64,000 nucleotides of DNA, from positions 62,001 to 126,000 of the forward strand of contig NZ_JAKNQH010000002.1 in NCBI RefSeq assembly GCF_022662305.1, in the 5' to 3' direction. This DNA comes from Sphingomonas sp. BAUL-RG-20F-R05-02 (GTDB lineage: Bacteria; Pseudomonadota; Alphaproteobacteria; Sphingomonadales; Sphingomonadaceae). Under the pieces are notes generated by a model, which saw nothing but the letters and a program-made list of their open reading frames with translations, was not told the origin of the DNA and searched no databases. Position numbers and translations under genes: made by a program. Positions 36,854-46,211 of the stretch are shown in pieces; position 1 is the first letter of the stretch, and every line of letters starts with the position of its first letter.

Positions 36854-37006
36854 ATGTCGGATCATAAGCCTAGCGAGCCAAAGCCGAGCGACTTCCGGGA
36901 GGCAGCTCGGCCGAGCGGTGCGGACGGTCATGTCGACACCGGCACGGACCAGCAGCCCACGCAGGGCGGCAACGACGAGAAGGAGAGCGAGGCTCACCCA
37001 AGCTAG
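36854..37006 (+). CDS. Small hydrophilic hypothetical protein, 50 aa
   Basis: ATG at 36854 preceded by AAGGAG at good spacing, giving 50 codons ending in TAG at 37006. The product begins MSDHKPSEPKPSDFREAARP and is almost entirely Asp, Glu, Lys, Ser, Pro, Gly and Gln, with no hydrophobic core; it is probably intrinsically disordered, like small stress-related hydrophilins. No domain is recognised. Lies between ferredoxin and the MarC gene (convergent). Confidence 0.55.
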   Translation: MSDHKPSEPKPSDFREAARPSGADGHVDTGTDQQPTQGGNDEKESEAHPS

Positions 37007-37052
37007 GCGGTGCCGCTGAGCGGTGCCGCCTTGCCGCTCCGGCGGCCAAGGG

Positions 37053-37733
37053 TCACTTTGTCCCGAGCAACAACTGTCCCACGCCGACGATGCCGGTGAT
37101 CATGATCTGGACGCCGATGCACAGGAGAAGGAACGCCACCAGGCGCGACAGGACGCGCGCGCCTGCCGGCCCGAGCAAGGCGGTCACGCTGTCCGACCAG
37201 CGATAGCAGACCCAGACCATCACCGCGATGCACGCGGCGGCAAGGCTCACCCCCACATAGAAACTAAGCAGACCGCCCTGCCCCCCAGGACGCTGCGATG
37301 CGAGCGCGATGGCGACGGCGATGGTCCCCGGCCCCGTGGTCAAGGGCATCGTCAGCGGGAAGAATGCCACGTCTTCGGCCGATTGGGCGGGCTCGGCCGA
37401 ACTCGCCTTGCGCTCCTCGTGAACCTCGGGCTGCATGAGCAGGCCCCATGCCCGTACCGCCACGACAAGACCGCCGCCGATCCTGAGCGCGCTCAGGCTC
37501 ACGCCGAAAAAGTTCAGGACGATGCCGCCGAGCAGAAGCGAGGCGAGCAGCACGATGAGCGAGTAGCTCGCGATCCTGCGGGCGAGTTCGTGCCGCTCCG
37601 CGCGCGTGCGGTTGCTGATAACCTGATGGAAGATCAACGCCGCGCCGACCGGATTGACGACGGAGAACAGCGTCGGAAACGCCAGCAGGAACGCGCCGAT
37701 CACGCTTCCAAGTGGCAGCGGGTTGAAATCCAA
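37053..37733 (-). CDS. MarC family integral membrane protein
   Basis: 226-residue inner-membrane protein with six hydrophobic segments (for example FLLAFPTLFSVVNPVGAALI at the start and LVAFLLLCIGVQIMITGIVG at the end). NPVGAA and the central FFPLTMPLTTGPGTIAVA block are MarC/UPF0056 hallmarks. Function unclear; despite the name, the family is not shown to give antibiotic resistance. A TTG start at 37733 is chosen from the GGAAGG 7 bases upstream; another TTG at 37739 is possible. Confidence 0.88.
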   Translation of the reverse strand: MDFNPLPLGSVIGAFLLAFPTLFSVVNPVGAALIFHQVISNRTRAERHELARRIASYSLIVLLASLLLGGIVLNFFGVSLSALRIGGGLVVAVRAWGLLMQPEVHEERKASSAEPAQSAEDVAFFPLTMPLTTGPGTIAVAIALASQRPGGQGGLLSFYVGVSLAAACIAVMVWVCYRWSDSVTALLGPAGARVLSRLVAFLLLCIGVQIMITGIVGVGQLLLGTK

Positions 37734-37891
37734 GACCAATCCTTCCCGCTTACGCGCATCGCAACACGCGCCGATCGCTATCCGCCGCTGGGCCGACGCA
37801 AGGTCCGGCTTTAGCCGCTACAGGCGCTTGCGCAACCGGTGGATCGAACAGCCTGCGTCTGCCCGCGCCGCATTATCATGTTCCGCATGGT

Positions 37892-39298
37892 TCAGCGCTT
37901 CGCGCGGGCTTCGACCGCGGCCTCGCTGCGGCGGCGACCATAGACGAAGTAGATAGCCAGCCCGATCGCGTTCCACAGGATGAAGCGGACCAGCGTCATC
38001 GGCGGCAGGCTCGCCATCAGATACAGGCACCCCGCGACCGCCAGCCCGCCGACTAGGTACGGCGCGGGGCTGCGGAACAGCCGGACCGCATCGGGCGCCT
38101 TGCGCCGCATTGCGATCAGGCAGGCGCCGACCGCAATGAAGGCGAGCAGCGTGCCGGCATTGGCGAGTTCAGCGATCTCATCGAGCCGGAAGATGCCCGC
38201 CACCACCGCGATCGAGATGCCGGTCAGCAACGTGATGAGCGTCGGCGCGCCGGTCCGCTTCGACACCTTGGCGAGCCCGCGCGGCAGCAGTCCGTCACGC
38301 GCCATGACGAAGAACACGCGGCTCTGCCCGTACATCATCACCAGGATGACGGACGGCAATGCGAGGATCGCCGCCAGCGCGATCAGGTGCCCCGCGACCG
38401 GTTGCCCGATCGTGCGCAACACCAGCGCGAGCGGCTCGGGTGAATTGGCGAGCGCGGTGAACGGCAGCGCGCCGATCGCCGAGACCGCAACCGCGATGTA
38501 GATCAGCGTGCACAGGATCATCGAACCGATGATGCCGATGGTGAGGTCACGTTTGGGGTTCTTGGTCTCCTCCGCCGACGTCGCCACCGCATCGAAGCCG
38601 TAAAAGGCGAAGAACACGATCGCCGCCGCCGCCATCACGCCGTGCTTGCCCTCGCTGCCAAAACCGTAGGGCATGAACGGGTGCAGGTTCTTCGCATCGA
38701 AATGCGGCGCGGCGAACGTCACGAAGATCGCCAGCGCGACCAGCTTTATGACCACCAGCACGATGTTGAGCGTCGCACTCTCGCGCGTGCCGGCGATCAG
38801 CATACCCATCACCGCCAGCGCGACCGCCACCGCCGGCAGGTTGACGATGCCGCCACCGTGCGGGCCGACCAGCAGCGCGTGGGGTAGGTTTACGCCCGCC
38901 GATTCGATCCAGCCGACCAGATAACCCGACCAGCCGACCGCCACCGTCGAACACGCCAGCGAATATTCGAGGATCAGGCTCCAGCCGACCACCCAGGCGA
39001 TGCCCTCGCCCAGTGCCACATAGCTGAACGTATAGGCGCTGCCCGCCGCCGGGATCATCGTCGCCATCTCGGCATAGGCCAGCGCCGCGCACCCGCACAC
39101 CAGCCCGCAGATCAGGAAGGCGAGGATCACCGCCGGTCCGGCCCGCTCCGCACCAACCCCGACCAGCGTATAGATGCCGGTGCCGACGATCGCGCCGACG
39201 CCGAGCGCGATCAGGTGCGGCCAGCTCAGCGTCTTGGCGAGGCTCTGCCCGGCGGCATGCCGGGCGACGCCTTCGAGCGATTTGGTCGGTCCGAACAT
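37892..39298 (-). CDS. APC-family amino acid permease
   Basis: 468-residue inner-membrane transporter with about 12-13 membrane segments, of the cationic/general amino acid (CAT-like) group: GVGAIVGTGIYTLVG in TM1, AALAYAEMATMIPAAGSAYT in TM3, and FFAFYGFDAVATSAEETKNP in TM6. It is the last gene of the reverse unit that begins with the deaminase at 41935, just behind the GntR gene. Hydroxyproline or proline uptake is therefore the likely function. GGGGGAAAAC precedes the ATG. Confidence 0.9.
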   Translation of the reverse strand: MFGPTKSLEGVARHAAGQSLAKTLSWPHLIALGVGAIVGTGIYTLVGVGAERAGPAVILAFLICGLVCGCAALAYAEMATMIPAAGSAYTFSYVALGEGIAWVVGWSLILEYSLACSTVAVGWSGYLVGWIESAGVNLPHALLVGPHGGGIVNLPAVAVALAVMGMLIAGTRESATLNIVLVVIKLVALAIFVTFAAPHFDAKNLHPFMPYGFGSEGKHGVMAAAAIVFFAFYGFDAVATSAEETKNPKRDLTIGIIGSMILCTLIYIAVAVSAIGALPFTALANSPEPLALVLRTIGQPVAGHLIALAAILALPSVILVMMYGQSRVFFVMARDGLLPRGLAKVSKRTGAPTLITLLTGISIAVVAGIFRLDEIAELANAGTLLAFIAVGACLIAMRRKAPDAVRLFRSPAPYLVGGLAVAGCLYLMASLPPMTLVRFILWNAIGLAIYFVYGRRRSEAAVEARAKR

Positions 39299-39319
39299 GT
39301 TTTCCCCCGGATGTGCGCG

Positions 39320-39976
39320 TCAGCTGGTGGCGTCGGCTGCAAACTGTGTTTTCAGATCGTCGAGCGTCGCCTGAATGTGCGCGCCGAGCAAGCTGGTGAT
39401 ACGCTCGTGGTCGCGCGACAACCACGCGTCGAGCATCTCGCGATGTTCCAGGTGCGCGCGCGCGTCACGTCCCGCGGGTTCGAGATGTGCGACGACATAG
39501 CGTTCGGCCAGGATCGCCAGCCGCTCGACCAATTGGGTGGTCAGCAGGCGTTGCCCGGGCCGCACCATCGCGGTGTGGAAGTCGCGGTTGCACATCGCCA
39601 CCTCCGCCACGTTACTGGCGGCGGCCCGGTCGAGCCGCTCGAACGCCGCGATCGTCGCCTCGCGATCGGCCTCGGTCGCGTGGACGGCGGCGCGGGCGGC
39701 GGCGGCCGGCTCGATCGACAGGCGCAGCTCGTAGATCTCCTCCGCCTGCCGGCCCGACATCGGTTGCACGAAATAGCCGCGATTGGCCTGGCTGGTGAGC
39801 AATCCTTCCTGCTCCAGCCGCGCCAGCGCCTCGCGCAGCGGGATCTTGCTGACGCCGAGTTCGGCGGCGAGCGCATCCTGCCGGATCGGCAGTTCGTGCG
39901 GCAGCTTGCCCGTGACGATCTGTTCGCGAACCACCTCGAACACGCGTTCCGACAACGTACGAACGACTAAACTCAT
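39320..39976 (-). CDS. GntR-family (FCD) transcriptional regulator
   Basis: 218 residues: N-terminal winged HTH (LSERVFEVVREQIVTGKLPH, then LAAELGVSKIPLREALARLE, then LTSQANRGYFV) and a helical FCD effector domain with metal/ligand-binding residues (LRLSIEPAAA, FHTAMV, HLEHREMLDAW). It lies between the epimerase and permease genes, so it probably regulates this catabolic locus. FCD repressors of hydroxyproline clusters are known (HypR of Sinorhizobium). GTATAC-centred sites at four promoters are candidate operators. Start at 39976 removes an unconserved 25-residue extension. Confidence 0.88.
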   Translation of the reverse strand: MSLVVRTLSERVFEVVREQIVTGKLPHELPIRQDALAAELGVSKIPLREALARLEQEGLLTSQANRGYFVQPMSGRQAEEIYELRLSIEPAAAARAAVHATEADREATIAAFERLDRAAASNVAEVAMCNRDFHTAMVRPGQRLLTTQLVERLAILAERYVVAHLEPAGRDARAHLEHREMLDAWLSRDHERITSLLGAHIQATLDDLKTQFAADATS

Positions 39977-40007
39977 CGCGAGGCGGCTCCGATCGGGCAA
40001 GCGGGAA

Positions 40008-41006
40008 TCACTTGACCTGGAAACCTTCCCAGAAGCGGTCGGCGCGATCAATCCAGATCGTGTTGAAGCCGGTACTTATCGCCGCCCCCTCGATCGACGG
40101 GATGATCGCGGGCTGGTCGCCGAGCATCGTCGCCGCTTCGACGCGGCCGATGAAGCGGCTGCCGATATAGCTTTCGTGAACAAAAGGATCGCCCACCGCG
40201 AGCCGACCGGTCGCGGCAAGATGCGCGAGCCGCGCCGAGGTGCCGGTACCGCACGGCGACCGATCGATCGCGCGGTCCCCGTAGAACACCGCGTTACGGC
40301 CGTCGGCATCGTTGGCACGGGGCCGGTCCGCCCACAGGATGTGGCTGACGCCGCGAATGGTCGGGTCGGACGGATGCACCGGCTCGTACTGCGCCTGCAC
40401 CGCCTCGCGCACGCGCGCACTCAGTTCTACCAGCCGTGCCGCGCCGAGATCGTCGAGCCCGGTGTAGCGCCCCTGTGGTTCGACGATCGCGTAGAAATTG
40501 CCGCCGTAGGATACGTCGATCGACAGCGCGCCGATCCCGTCGACATCGACCTGAATGCCACGTCGCGCTACATAGGCGGGGACGTTGACGATCCTGACGG
40601 AGGTGACCTTGTCGCCCTCCACCTCATAGGCGATGTCGATCACGCCAGCCGGCACCTCGATGCGCAGCTTGCCCGGCGTGGCGGGCTGAATCAGCCCGTG
40701 CTCCAGCCCGAACGTGACCATGCCGATCGTGCCGTGGCCGCACATCGGCAGGCAGCCCGAGGTTTCGATGAACAGGATGCCGATATCGGTGTCGGGCATG
40801 GTCGGCGGGTAGAGAAACCCGCCCGACATCATGTCATGCCCGCGCGGCTCGAAGCACAGCCCGGTGCGGATCCAGTCGAACCGCGCCAGGAAGTCCTGGC
40901 GCCGTTCCGACATGGATGCGCCCTTCAGCAACGGCGCGCCGCCCGCGACGAGGCGGACGGGATTACCGGCGGTATGCCCGTCGATGCAGAAGAAGGTGTT
41001 CCGCAC
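40008..41006 (-). CDS. 4-hydroxyproline 2-epimerase
   Basis: 332-residue member of the proline racemase family; converts trans-4-hydroxy-L-proline to cis-4-hydroxy-D-proline. Both catalytic Cys are present: Cys89 in LPMCGHGTIG and Cys252 in SPCGTGTSA, which separates it from the Ser/Thr-containing 3-hydroxyproline dehydratases. GTG at 41006 follows GAGGGG. Sits 14 bp downstream of the deaminase gene and just before the GntR gene. Proline racemase activity is the alternative, made less likely by the neighbours. Confidence 0.92.
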   Translation of the reverse strand: MRNTFFCIDGHTAGNPVRLVAGGAPLLKGASMSERRQDFLARFDWIRTGLCFEPRGHDMMSGGFLYPPTMPDTDIGILFIETSGCLPMCGHGTIGMVTFGLEHGLIQPATPGKLRIEVPAGVIDIAYEVEGDKVTSVRIVNVPAYVARRGIQVDVDGIGALSIDVSYGGNFYAIVEPQGRYTGLDDLGAARLVELSARVREAVQAQYEPVHPSDPTIRGVSHILWADRPRANDADGRNAVFYGDRAIDRSPCGTGTSARLAHLAATGRLAVGDPFVHESYIGSRFIGRVEAATMLGDQPAIIPSIEGAAISTGFNTIWIDRADRFWEGFQVK

Positions 41007-41020
41007 AGCCGCCCCTCGCC

Positions 41021-41935
41021 TTATGCCGCCAGCGCGCGTTCGATAACGGGGCGCGTCGCCGCCGCTTTCTCGACCATTGCGATCACCTCGGCACGGCGCG
41101 CACCGATCAGCGGCAGGCGCGGCGGCAGCACGCGTTCGGAGCCGCGACCCATCACCTGCTCGGCCAGCTTGATCGATTGGACCAGATCATGCTCGGCATC
41201 GAGATGCAGCAGCGGCATGAACCAGCGGTAGATTTCGAGCGCCTTGGCATGATCGCCGCGATCGAACGCAGCCACCAATTCGACCGATTCCTTGGGGAAG
41301 GCGTTGGTCAGCCCCGAAACCCAGCCCTGCGCGCCGAGGTACAGGCCCTCCAGTGCCACGTCGTCCAGACCGGCGAACAGCACGTAGCGATCGCCGAATT
41401 CGTTGCGGAAATCGGTGAAGCGGCGCGTATCCGGCGCAGATTCCTTGACGCAGACGATGTTCTCGACCGCGACGAGCGCGCGCAGCACGTCGCTGTCGAT
41501 CGTGGTGCGATAGGCGGGCGGGTTGTTGTAGAGCATGATCGGCAGGCTGGTGCTTTCCGCGATGCCCTTGAAATGCGCGATCAACTCATGGCTTTGCGGG
41601 ACATAGACCATCGGCGGCAGCACCATTAAACCATCGGCGCCGATGCTTTCGGCAGCCTGGGCATAGCGTACCGAGCGGCGCGTGTCGTACTCCGAAACCC
41701 CGGTCAACACCGGCACGCGCCCCTTCACCGCCTCCACGATCGCGGCGAGAACGGTCTTCTTTTCCTCGAACTCGAGCGAATTGTTCTCGCCGCAGGTACC
41801 GAGCGCGATGATCCCGGTGACACCGTCCACGATGAGATCATCGACCACGCGTTGCGTCTCGCCGAGATCGATCGACAGATCCTCGCGAAGTTGCGTCGTC
41901 ACTGCGGGGAACACGCCGCTCCAACCGATTGCCAT
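41021..41935 (-). CDS. DHDPS-family enzyme, probable 1-pyrroline-4-hydroxy-2-carboxylate deaminase
   Basis: 304-residue TIM-barrel lyase of the dihydrodipicolinate synthase/N-acetylneuraminate lyase family. Schiff-base Lys164 is in VCVKESAPD, Tyr136 in IMLYNNPP, and the GTCGEN loop at 46-51. In hydroxyproline pathways such proteins convert the dehydrogenase product to 2-oxoglutarate semialdehyde plus ammonia. First gene of the reverse unit; the divergent promoter at 41936-42015 serves it and the FAD-enzyme gene. Other DHDPS-family activities are possible, but the gene order favours this one. Confidence 0.88.
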   Translation of the reverse strand: MAIGWSGVFPAVTTQLREDLSIDLGETQRVVDDLIVDGVTGIIALGTCGENNSLEFEEKKTVLAAIVEAVKGRVPVLTGVSEYDTRRSVRYAQAAESIGADGLMVLPPMVYVPQSHELIAHFKGIAESTSLPIMLYNNPPAYRTTIDSDVLRALVAVENIVCVKESAPDTRRFTDFRNEFGDRYVLFAGLDDVALEGLYLGAQGWVSGLTNAFPKESVELVAAFDRGDHAKALEIYRWFMPLLHLDAEHDLVQSIKLAEQVMGRGSERVLPPRLPLIGARRAEVIAMVEKAAATRPVIERALAA

Positions 41936-41965
41936 ATCGTAAAATCCGTCCTGTAGTTTCTTTCT

Positions 41966-41983
41966 GGATACGGTATACGATAG
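41966..41983. promoter_or_regulatory. Candidate GntR operator, divergent promoter
   Basis: GGATACGGTATACGATAG with a GTATAC centre at 41973-41978. It covers the likely reverse -10 box (TATACC, plus-strand 41972-41977), which lies 17 bp from a TTGCCG -35 (41995-42000). Shares its ATACGGTATAC core with the sites at 49635, 49699 and 53902. Confidence 0.5.
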
Positions 41984-42015
41984 GATATGTTGCGCGGCAA
42001 CAGGAGATTAAGGCG

Positions 42016-43251
42016 ATGAAGATTGCGATTGTCGGCGCAGGTGTCGTGGGGCTTGCCTGCGCGATTGCGCTGGCCGAGGCGGGGCATGCCGTCGAGATCC
42101 TCGAACGATCGAGCGGCAACGATGCCGCATCGTGGGGCAACGCGGGGCATATCGCCACCGAACAGGTCGCGCCGCTCGCCTCGCCGGCGACGCTGCGAGG
42201 CGCGGTGCGGCGGCTGTATCCGCTGGGTGGCGCGCTGTCGCTGCCGCCGGCGATGATGGGCGCATGGCTGCCGTTCGCGCTGCGCATGGCCGCCGCATCG
42301 ACCCCGCGCGCCTTCGCAAGCGGCAAGCAGGCGCTGTCGGCATTGCTGGCGGACGCGCTGCCTGCGTGGCAGCGACTGGGTGGGCTGCTGGGCGATGGCG
42401 ATCTGGTCCGCGACGGCGGCCATTTCGTCGCGTGGGAGACACCCGCCCGCGCTGCACATGGTCTTGCAGCGTGGCGCGCGACCGACACCGGCACCGCGCG
42501 TTTCGACTCCGCTTCCGCCGGGCAACTGGCGGCGATCAACAGCCTGACCGCGCGACCGGTCGCCGGGGCGATCCGCTTTACCGGCAGTGCGCACATCGCC
42601 GATCTCGGCCGGCTCGGAACCGCGATGCGGAATCGCTTCATGCAGGCGAGCGGCCGGATCACGCCATGCGATGCCGATCTCGTCCGCGCCGATGGACAGG
42701 CGCAAATCCCGGGCGTCGCCGCCGATCTGATCGTGATCGCAGGCGGCGTGCGATCGGGTGCGCTGGTCGCGCGGGTCGGCCACCGCGCGCCGATCATCGC
42801 CGAACGCGGATACCACATTCGCGCCGCTGCCGATCGCTGGCCGCATGATCTGCCGCCGATCGTGTTCGAGGATCGATCGATGATCGTCACCCGCTACGAC
42901 GACACGGTACAGGCGGCGAGCTTCGTCGAGTTCGGCACGCCCGACGCCCCGCCGGACGCGCGCAAATGGGCGCGGCTGGAACGCCATGTCGCCGAGCTTG
43001 GCCTGCCGATCGCCGGGCCGTTCACCCGCTGGATGGGCGCACGGCCGACGCTGCCGGATTACCTGCCCGCGATCGGGCGGTCGCGCCGGGTGGACAATTT
43101 GATCTATGCTTTCGGGCATCAGCATCTCGGCCTCACGCTCGCCGCCATTACCGGCGAGATCGTGCGGCATCTTGCAGACGATATCACACCACCGCTTGCG
43201 ATCGACAGTTTCGATCTCGAACGGTTCGGCGGCACAGGAGGACGAGCATGA
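42016..43251 (+). CDS. FAD-dependent D-amino acid (hydroxyproline) dehydrogenase
   Basis: 411-residue DAO-fold flavoprotein resembling DadA. Dinucleotide loop GAGVVG at residues 7-12 followed by HAVEILE for the ADP ribose; C-terminal FAD-site segment FGHQHLGLTLAA. In this setting it should oxidise cis-4-hydroxy-D-proline to 1-pyrroline-4-hydroxy-2-carboxylate, passing electrons to the respiratory chain. ATG at 42016 with AAGG and AGGAG upstream. Divergent from the deaminase gene; the stop overlaps the start of the peptidase gene (ATGA). Confidence 0.9.
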   Translation: MKIAIVGAGVVGLACAIALAEAGHAVEILERSSGNDAASWGNAGHIATEQVAPLASPATLRGAVRRLYPLGGALSLPPAMMGAWLPFALRMAAASTPRAFASGKQALSALLADALPAWQRLGGLLGDGDLVRDGGHFVAWETPARAAHGLAAWRATDTGTARFDSASAGQLAAINSLTARPVAGAIRFTGSAHIADLGRLGTAMRNRFMQASGRITPCDADLVRADGQAQIPGVAADLIVIAGGVRSGALVARVGHRAPIIAERGYHIRAAADRWPHDLPPIVFEDRSMIVTRYDDTVQAASFVEFGTPDAPPDARKWARLERHVAELGLPIAGPFTRWMGARPTLPDYLPAIGRSRRVDNLIYAFGHQHLGLTLAAITGEIVRHLADDITPPLAIDSFDLERFGGTGGRA

Positions 43252-44426
43252 TTGGCGGATCGACGGCGGAAGCCGAACTTGGGGCCCTCGCGCGCTGGGC
43301 GAGCCCCGCGCCGGGGATCACGCAAGCCGAACGACTGACACGGCTCGACCGGCTGCGCGCGCTCGGGGCCGAGCGCGGCGCGGATGCGGTGCTGGTCAAC
43401 GCTGGGCCGAGCCTGCACTATTTCGCCGGGGTAAGCTGGCGCGCGACCGAGCGGCTGGTGGCGCTACTGGTGCCGGTGAACGGCGAACCCCGGATGATCT
43501 GCCCGGCGTTCGAGCGTGGATCGCTGGAGGCAGAACTCGCGGTGTCGGCCGACCTGCTGCTGTGGGAGGAGGATGCCGATCCCGTGCAGCTGGTCGCAGA
43601 TGCGCTGCCGCGCGGCGCCACGCTTGCGGTCGATCCGCTGCTGCCGTTTCATTATGGCGAGACCATACGGGCGGCTGGACTGACGCTGATCGACGGCGCC
43701 TTCGCGATCGACGGGTGCCGGATGGTGAAATCGGCCGCCGAACTCGCGCTGATGCGGCAGGCCAAGGCGATGACGCTGGAGGTGCACCGTCGCGCCGCCC
43801 GCATCCTCGCCCCCGGCATCGCGGCGAGCGCGGTGGTGCGCTTTATCGACGCTGCGCATCGCGCGCTGGGGGCAAGCGGTTCGAGCTTCTGCGCGGTCCA
43901 GTTCGGGCGCGCGACCGCGTTTCCGCACGGCCTGCCCGGCGATCAGCTGTTGGAGGAGGACAGCCTGGTGCTGATCGACACCGGCTGCACCGTGCATGGC
44001 TATCATAGCGACATCACCCGCACCTACGCATTCGGCACCGTCAGCGACGAAGTGCGCTCTTTATGGGCGCTGGAGAAGGCAGCACAGGCCGCCGCGTTTG
44101 ATGCGGTCGCGCCCGGCGTGCCGTGCGAGGCGGTTGACGCGGCGGCGCGGCGGGTGCTGGAAGGTGCCGGCCTCGGCCCCGATTACCGCCTGCCCGGCCT
44201 GCCGCACCGCACCGGCCACGGCATCGGCATGGCGATCCACGAACCCGCCTATCTGGTGCGCGGCGATCGTACTCCGCTCGCACCCGGCATGTGCTTTTCC
44301 AACGAACCGATGATCGTCGTGCCGGATCGCTTCGGCATCCGGCTGGAGGACCATTTCCACGTCACCGAAACCGGCGCGGCGTGGTTTACCGAACCGCAGG
44401 TGTCGATCGACCGACCGTTTCCGTGA
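43248..44426 (+). CDS. M24 family aminopeptidase/prolidase-like imidodipeptidase
   Basis: 392 residues, creatinase-type N-domain then pita-bread metallopeptidase domain. The five metal ligands can be placed: Asp in LIDTGCTV (near 244), Asp in HSDITRTY (near 253), His in HRTGHGIG (near 322), Glu in FSNEPM (near 352) and Glu in RLEDHFHV (near 366). Probably a cytosolic Xaa-Pro/Xaa-Hyp dipeptidase that releases hydroxyproline from imported dipeptides. ATGA overlap with the upstream dehydrogenase; AGGAGG precedes the start. Convergent with the DUF885 gene. Confidence 0.9.
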   Translation: MIGGSTAEAELGALARWASPAPGITQAERLTRLDRLRALGAERGADAVLVNAGPSLHYFAGVSWRATERLVALLVPVNGEPRMICPAFERGSLEAELAVSADLLLWEEDADPVQLVADALPRGATLAVDPLLPFHYGETIRAAGLTLIDGAFAIDGCRMVKSAAELALMRQAKAMTLEVHRRAARILAPGIAASAVVRFIDAAHRALGASGSSFCAVQFGRATAFPHGLPGDQLLEEDSLVLIDTGCTVHGYHSDITRTYAFGTVSDEVRSLWALEKAAQAAAFDAVAPGVPCEAVDAAARRVLEGAGLGPDYRLPGLPHRTGHGIGMAIHEPAYLVRGDRTPLAPGMCFSNEPMIVVPDRFGIRLEDHFHVTETGAAWFTEPQVSIDRPFP

Positions 44427-44438
44427 CCGGCTACGGCC

Positions 44439-46211
44439 TTACTCCTCGTCGGGGTAAGGCCCCTTGCCGCCGTCCTTGATGAATTGATCGGTGCGTGCCT
44501 CGATCAGCGGGAGCGGCACCGATCCCAGTTGCAATACCGCATCGTGCCACGCGCGGATGTTGAACTTGGTACCAAGCGCCTGCTCGGCATGCGCGCGGGC
44601 TTGTTCGAACGCCAGTTCGCCCATGTAATAGCTCAGCGCCTGCCCCGGCCAGGCGATATAGCGATCGACCTCGGTTTCGATCTCGTGATCCGACAGCGCG
44701 GTATTGTCGTGGAGGAACGCCTGCGCCTGTGCGCGGCTCCAGCCCTGCGCATGAATGCCGGTATCGACCACCAGCCGCGCCGCGCGCCACATCTGGTAGC
44801 TGAGCATGCCGAAGCGATCATAGGGATCGTCGTACATCCCCATGTCGACGCCAAGCTTCTCGCAATACAGCGCCCAGCCCTCGCCGTACGCCGACAGATA
44901 GGCGTCGCGGCGGAACTGCGGCAGCCCCTTGTTCTCGGCGGCAAGCGGCATCTGGAAGGCATGGCCGGGCGCGGACTCGTGCAGCGTCAGCGCGACCATC
45001 TGATAATAGGGCCGCGACGGCAGGTTCCAGGTGTTGACCAGATAGATGCCCGGCCCACCGCGCCCGCCGGTATAGAACGGCGCGAGATCGGCCGGCACCG
45101 GCTTGATCGCGAAGCGGCTGCGCGGCAGGTGGCCGATCCAGTCGCTCGCCTTGCCGTCGAACGTCTTGGCGATCCACGCCGCGCGGTTGAGCAGATCCTG
45201 AGCTGTCTTCGGGTAAAAGCGCGGATCGGTGCGCAGGAAGTGCAGGAACGCGGGCAGATCGCCGTCGAACTTCACCTGACGGATCACGTCGAGCATTTCA
45301 CCATGGATCTTGGCGACCTCGGCCACGCCGATCGCGTGGATTTGCTCGGGCGTCTTGTCGAGCGTGACGAACTCGCGGATCTTGGTTTGGTAATAGGCCT
45401 TGCCGTCGGGCAGATCATAGGCGGCGAGCGTCTTGCGCGCACCCGGGATATATTCGGTGCGCAGGAAGGCGAGCAACCTGGCATGCGCGGGCACGACGTC
45501 CCGTGCGATCGTGGTGGCGGCCTCCGCCTTCAACGCGGCTTGCGTGGCGGGCGTTATGCCGGCCGGAAACTTCAGGAACGGCGCATAGAACGGGTTGTCG
45601 GTAACCGTCTTGGCCTGGGCGACTTGCGCCACACCGATATCGCGGCCCTGCAGCGTCACCTGCGGCGGCGTGAAGCCCCGCTTGAGGCCGGCGCGCATGT
45701 TGACGATCTGCGCGTCGAAATAGCGCGGAATGTCTCGGAGCAACGCGAGGTAGTTGCGATAATCGGCTTCCTTGCGGAACGATCCGCGCGACGCTTCGGC
45801 GACATCGCCCCAGAAGCTGGTGTCGGCGTTGAGCGGCTTCTCGTAATCGCGATACTGCTGCTCGGCCAGCAATGCGTCGATCTGGCCCTTGTAGACGGCA
45901 TAGTCGATCTTGCCCGCGGCCGAGAGGTTCGCCACCGGGATCGCTGCCAGCTGCCGTTCGGTGTCGCTCCAGCGCGCGAGCTTCGCCGCCTGCGCCCGCG
46001 CGCTGACGTCGGGCAGGTGTTCGGTGGCATTGGGGCCGCTGTTCTCATCCGGGCCTTGCAGCGCCTGCCGCCACGTATATTCGGCGGTGTAGATCGCCTT
46101 CAGCCGATCGTCGGCGGAGTTCGCGTGCGCGACCGGCGTGGCGGCGTGCGCCGCGATCGGGGTGCCGCTCAACGCCAGCGCCACCGCCAGCCAGTTCGTC
46201 CATGCGTTCAT
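44439..46211 (-). CDS. Exported DUF885 family (putative metallopeptidase)
   Basis: 590 residues with a signal peptide (WLAVALALSGTPIAAHA). DUF885 marks are LHESAPGHAFQ near 411 (HExxPGH, plausible zinc site) and EGWALYCEKLG about 30 residues later. The family is distantly related to gluzincin peptidases; activity is mostly uncharacterised. It is the third gene of a reverse unit led by GH127 and overlaps the Ldh gene by ATGA. Context suggests breakdown of hydroxyproline-rich peptides in the periplasm. Confidence 0.85.
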   Translation of the reverse strand: MNAWTNWLAVALALSGTPIAAHAATPVAHANSADDRLKAIYTAEYTWRQALQGPDENSGPNATEHLPDVSARAQAAKLARWSDTERQLAAIPVANLSAAGKIDYAVYKGQIDALLAEQQYRDYEKPLNADTSFWGDVAEASRGSFRKEADYRNYLALLRDIPRYFDAQIVNMRAGLKRGFTPPQVTLQGRDIGVAQVAQAKTVTDNPFYAPFLKFPAGITPATQAALKAEAATTIARDVVPAHARLLAFLRTEYIPGARKTLAAYDLPDGKAYYQTKIREFVTLDKTPEQIHAIGVAEVAKIHGEMLDVIRQVKFDGDLPAFLHFLRTDPRFYPKTAQDLLNRAAWIAKTFDGKASDWIGHLPRSRFAIKPVPADLAPFYTGGRGGPGIYLVNTWNLPSRPYYQMVALTLHESAPGHAFQMPLAAENKGLPQFRRDAYLSAYGEGWALYCEKLGVDMGMYDDPYDRFGMLSYQMWRAARLVVDTGIHAQGWSRAQAQAFLHDNTALSDHEIETEVDRYIAWPGQALSYYMGELAFEQARAHAEQALGTKFNIRAWHDAVLQLGSVPLPLIEARTDQFIKDGGKGPYPDEE

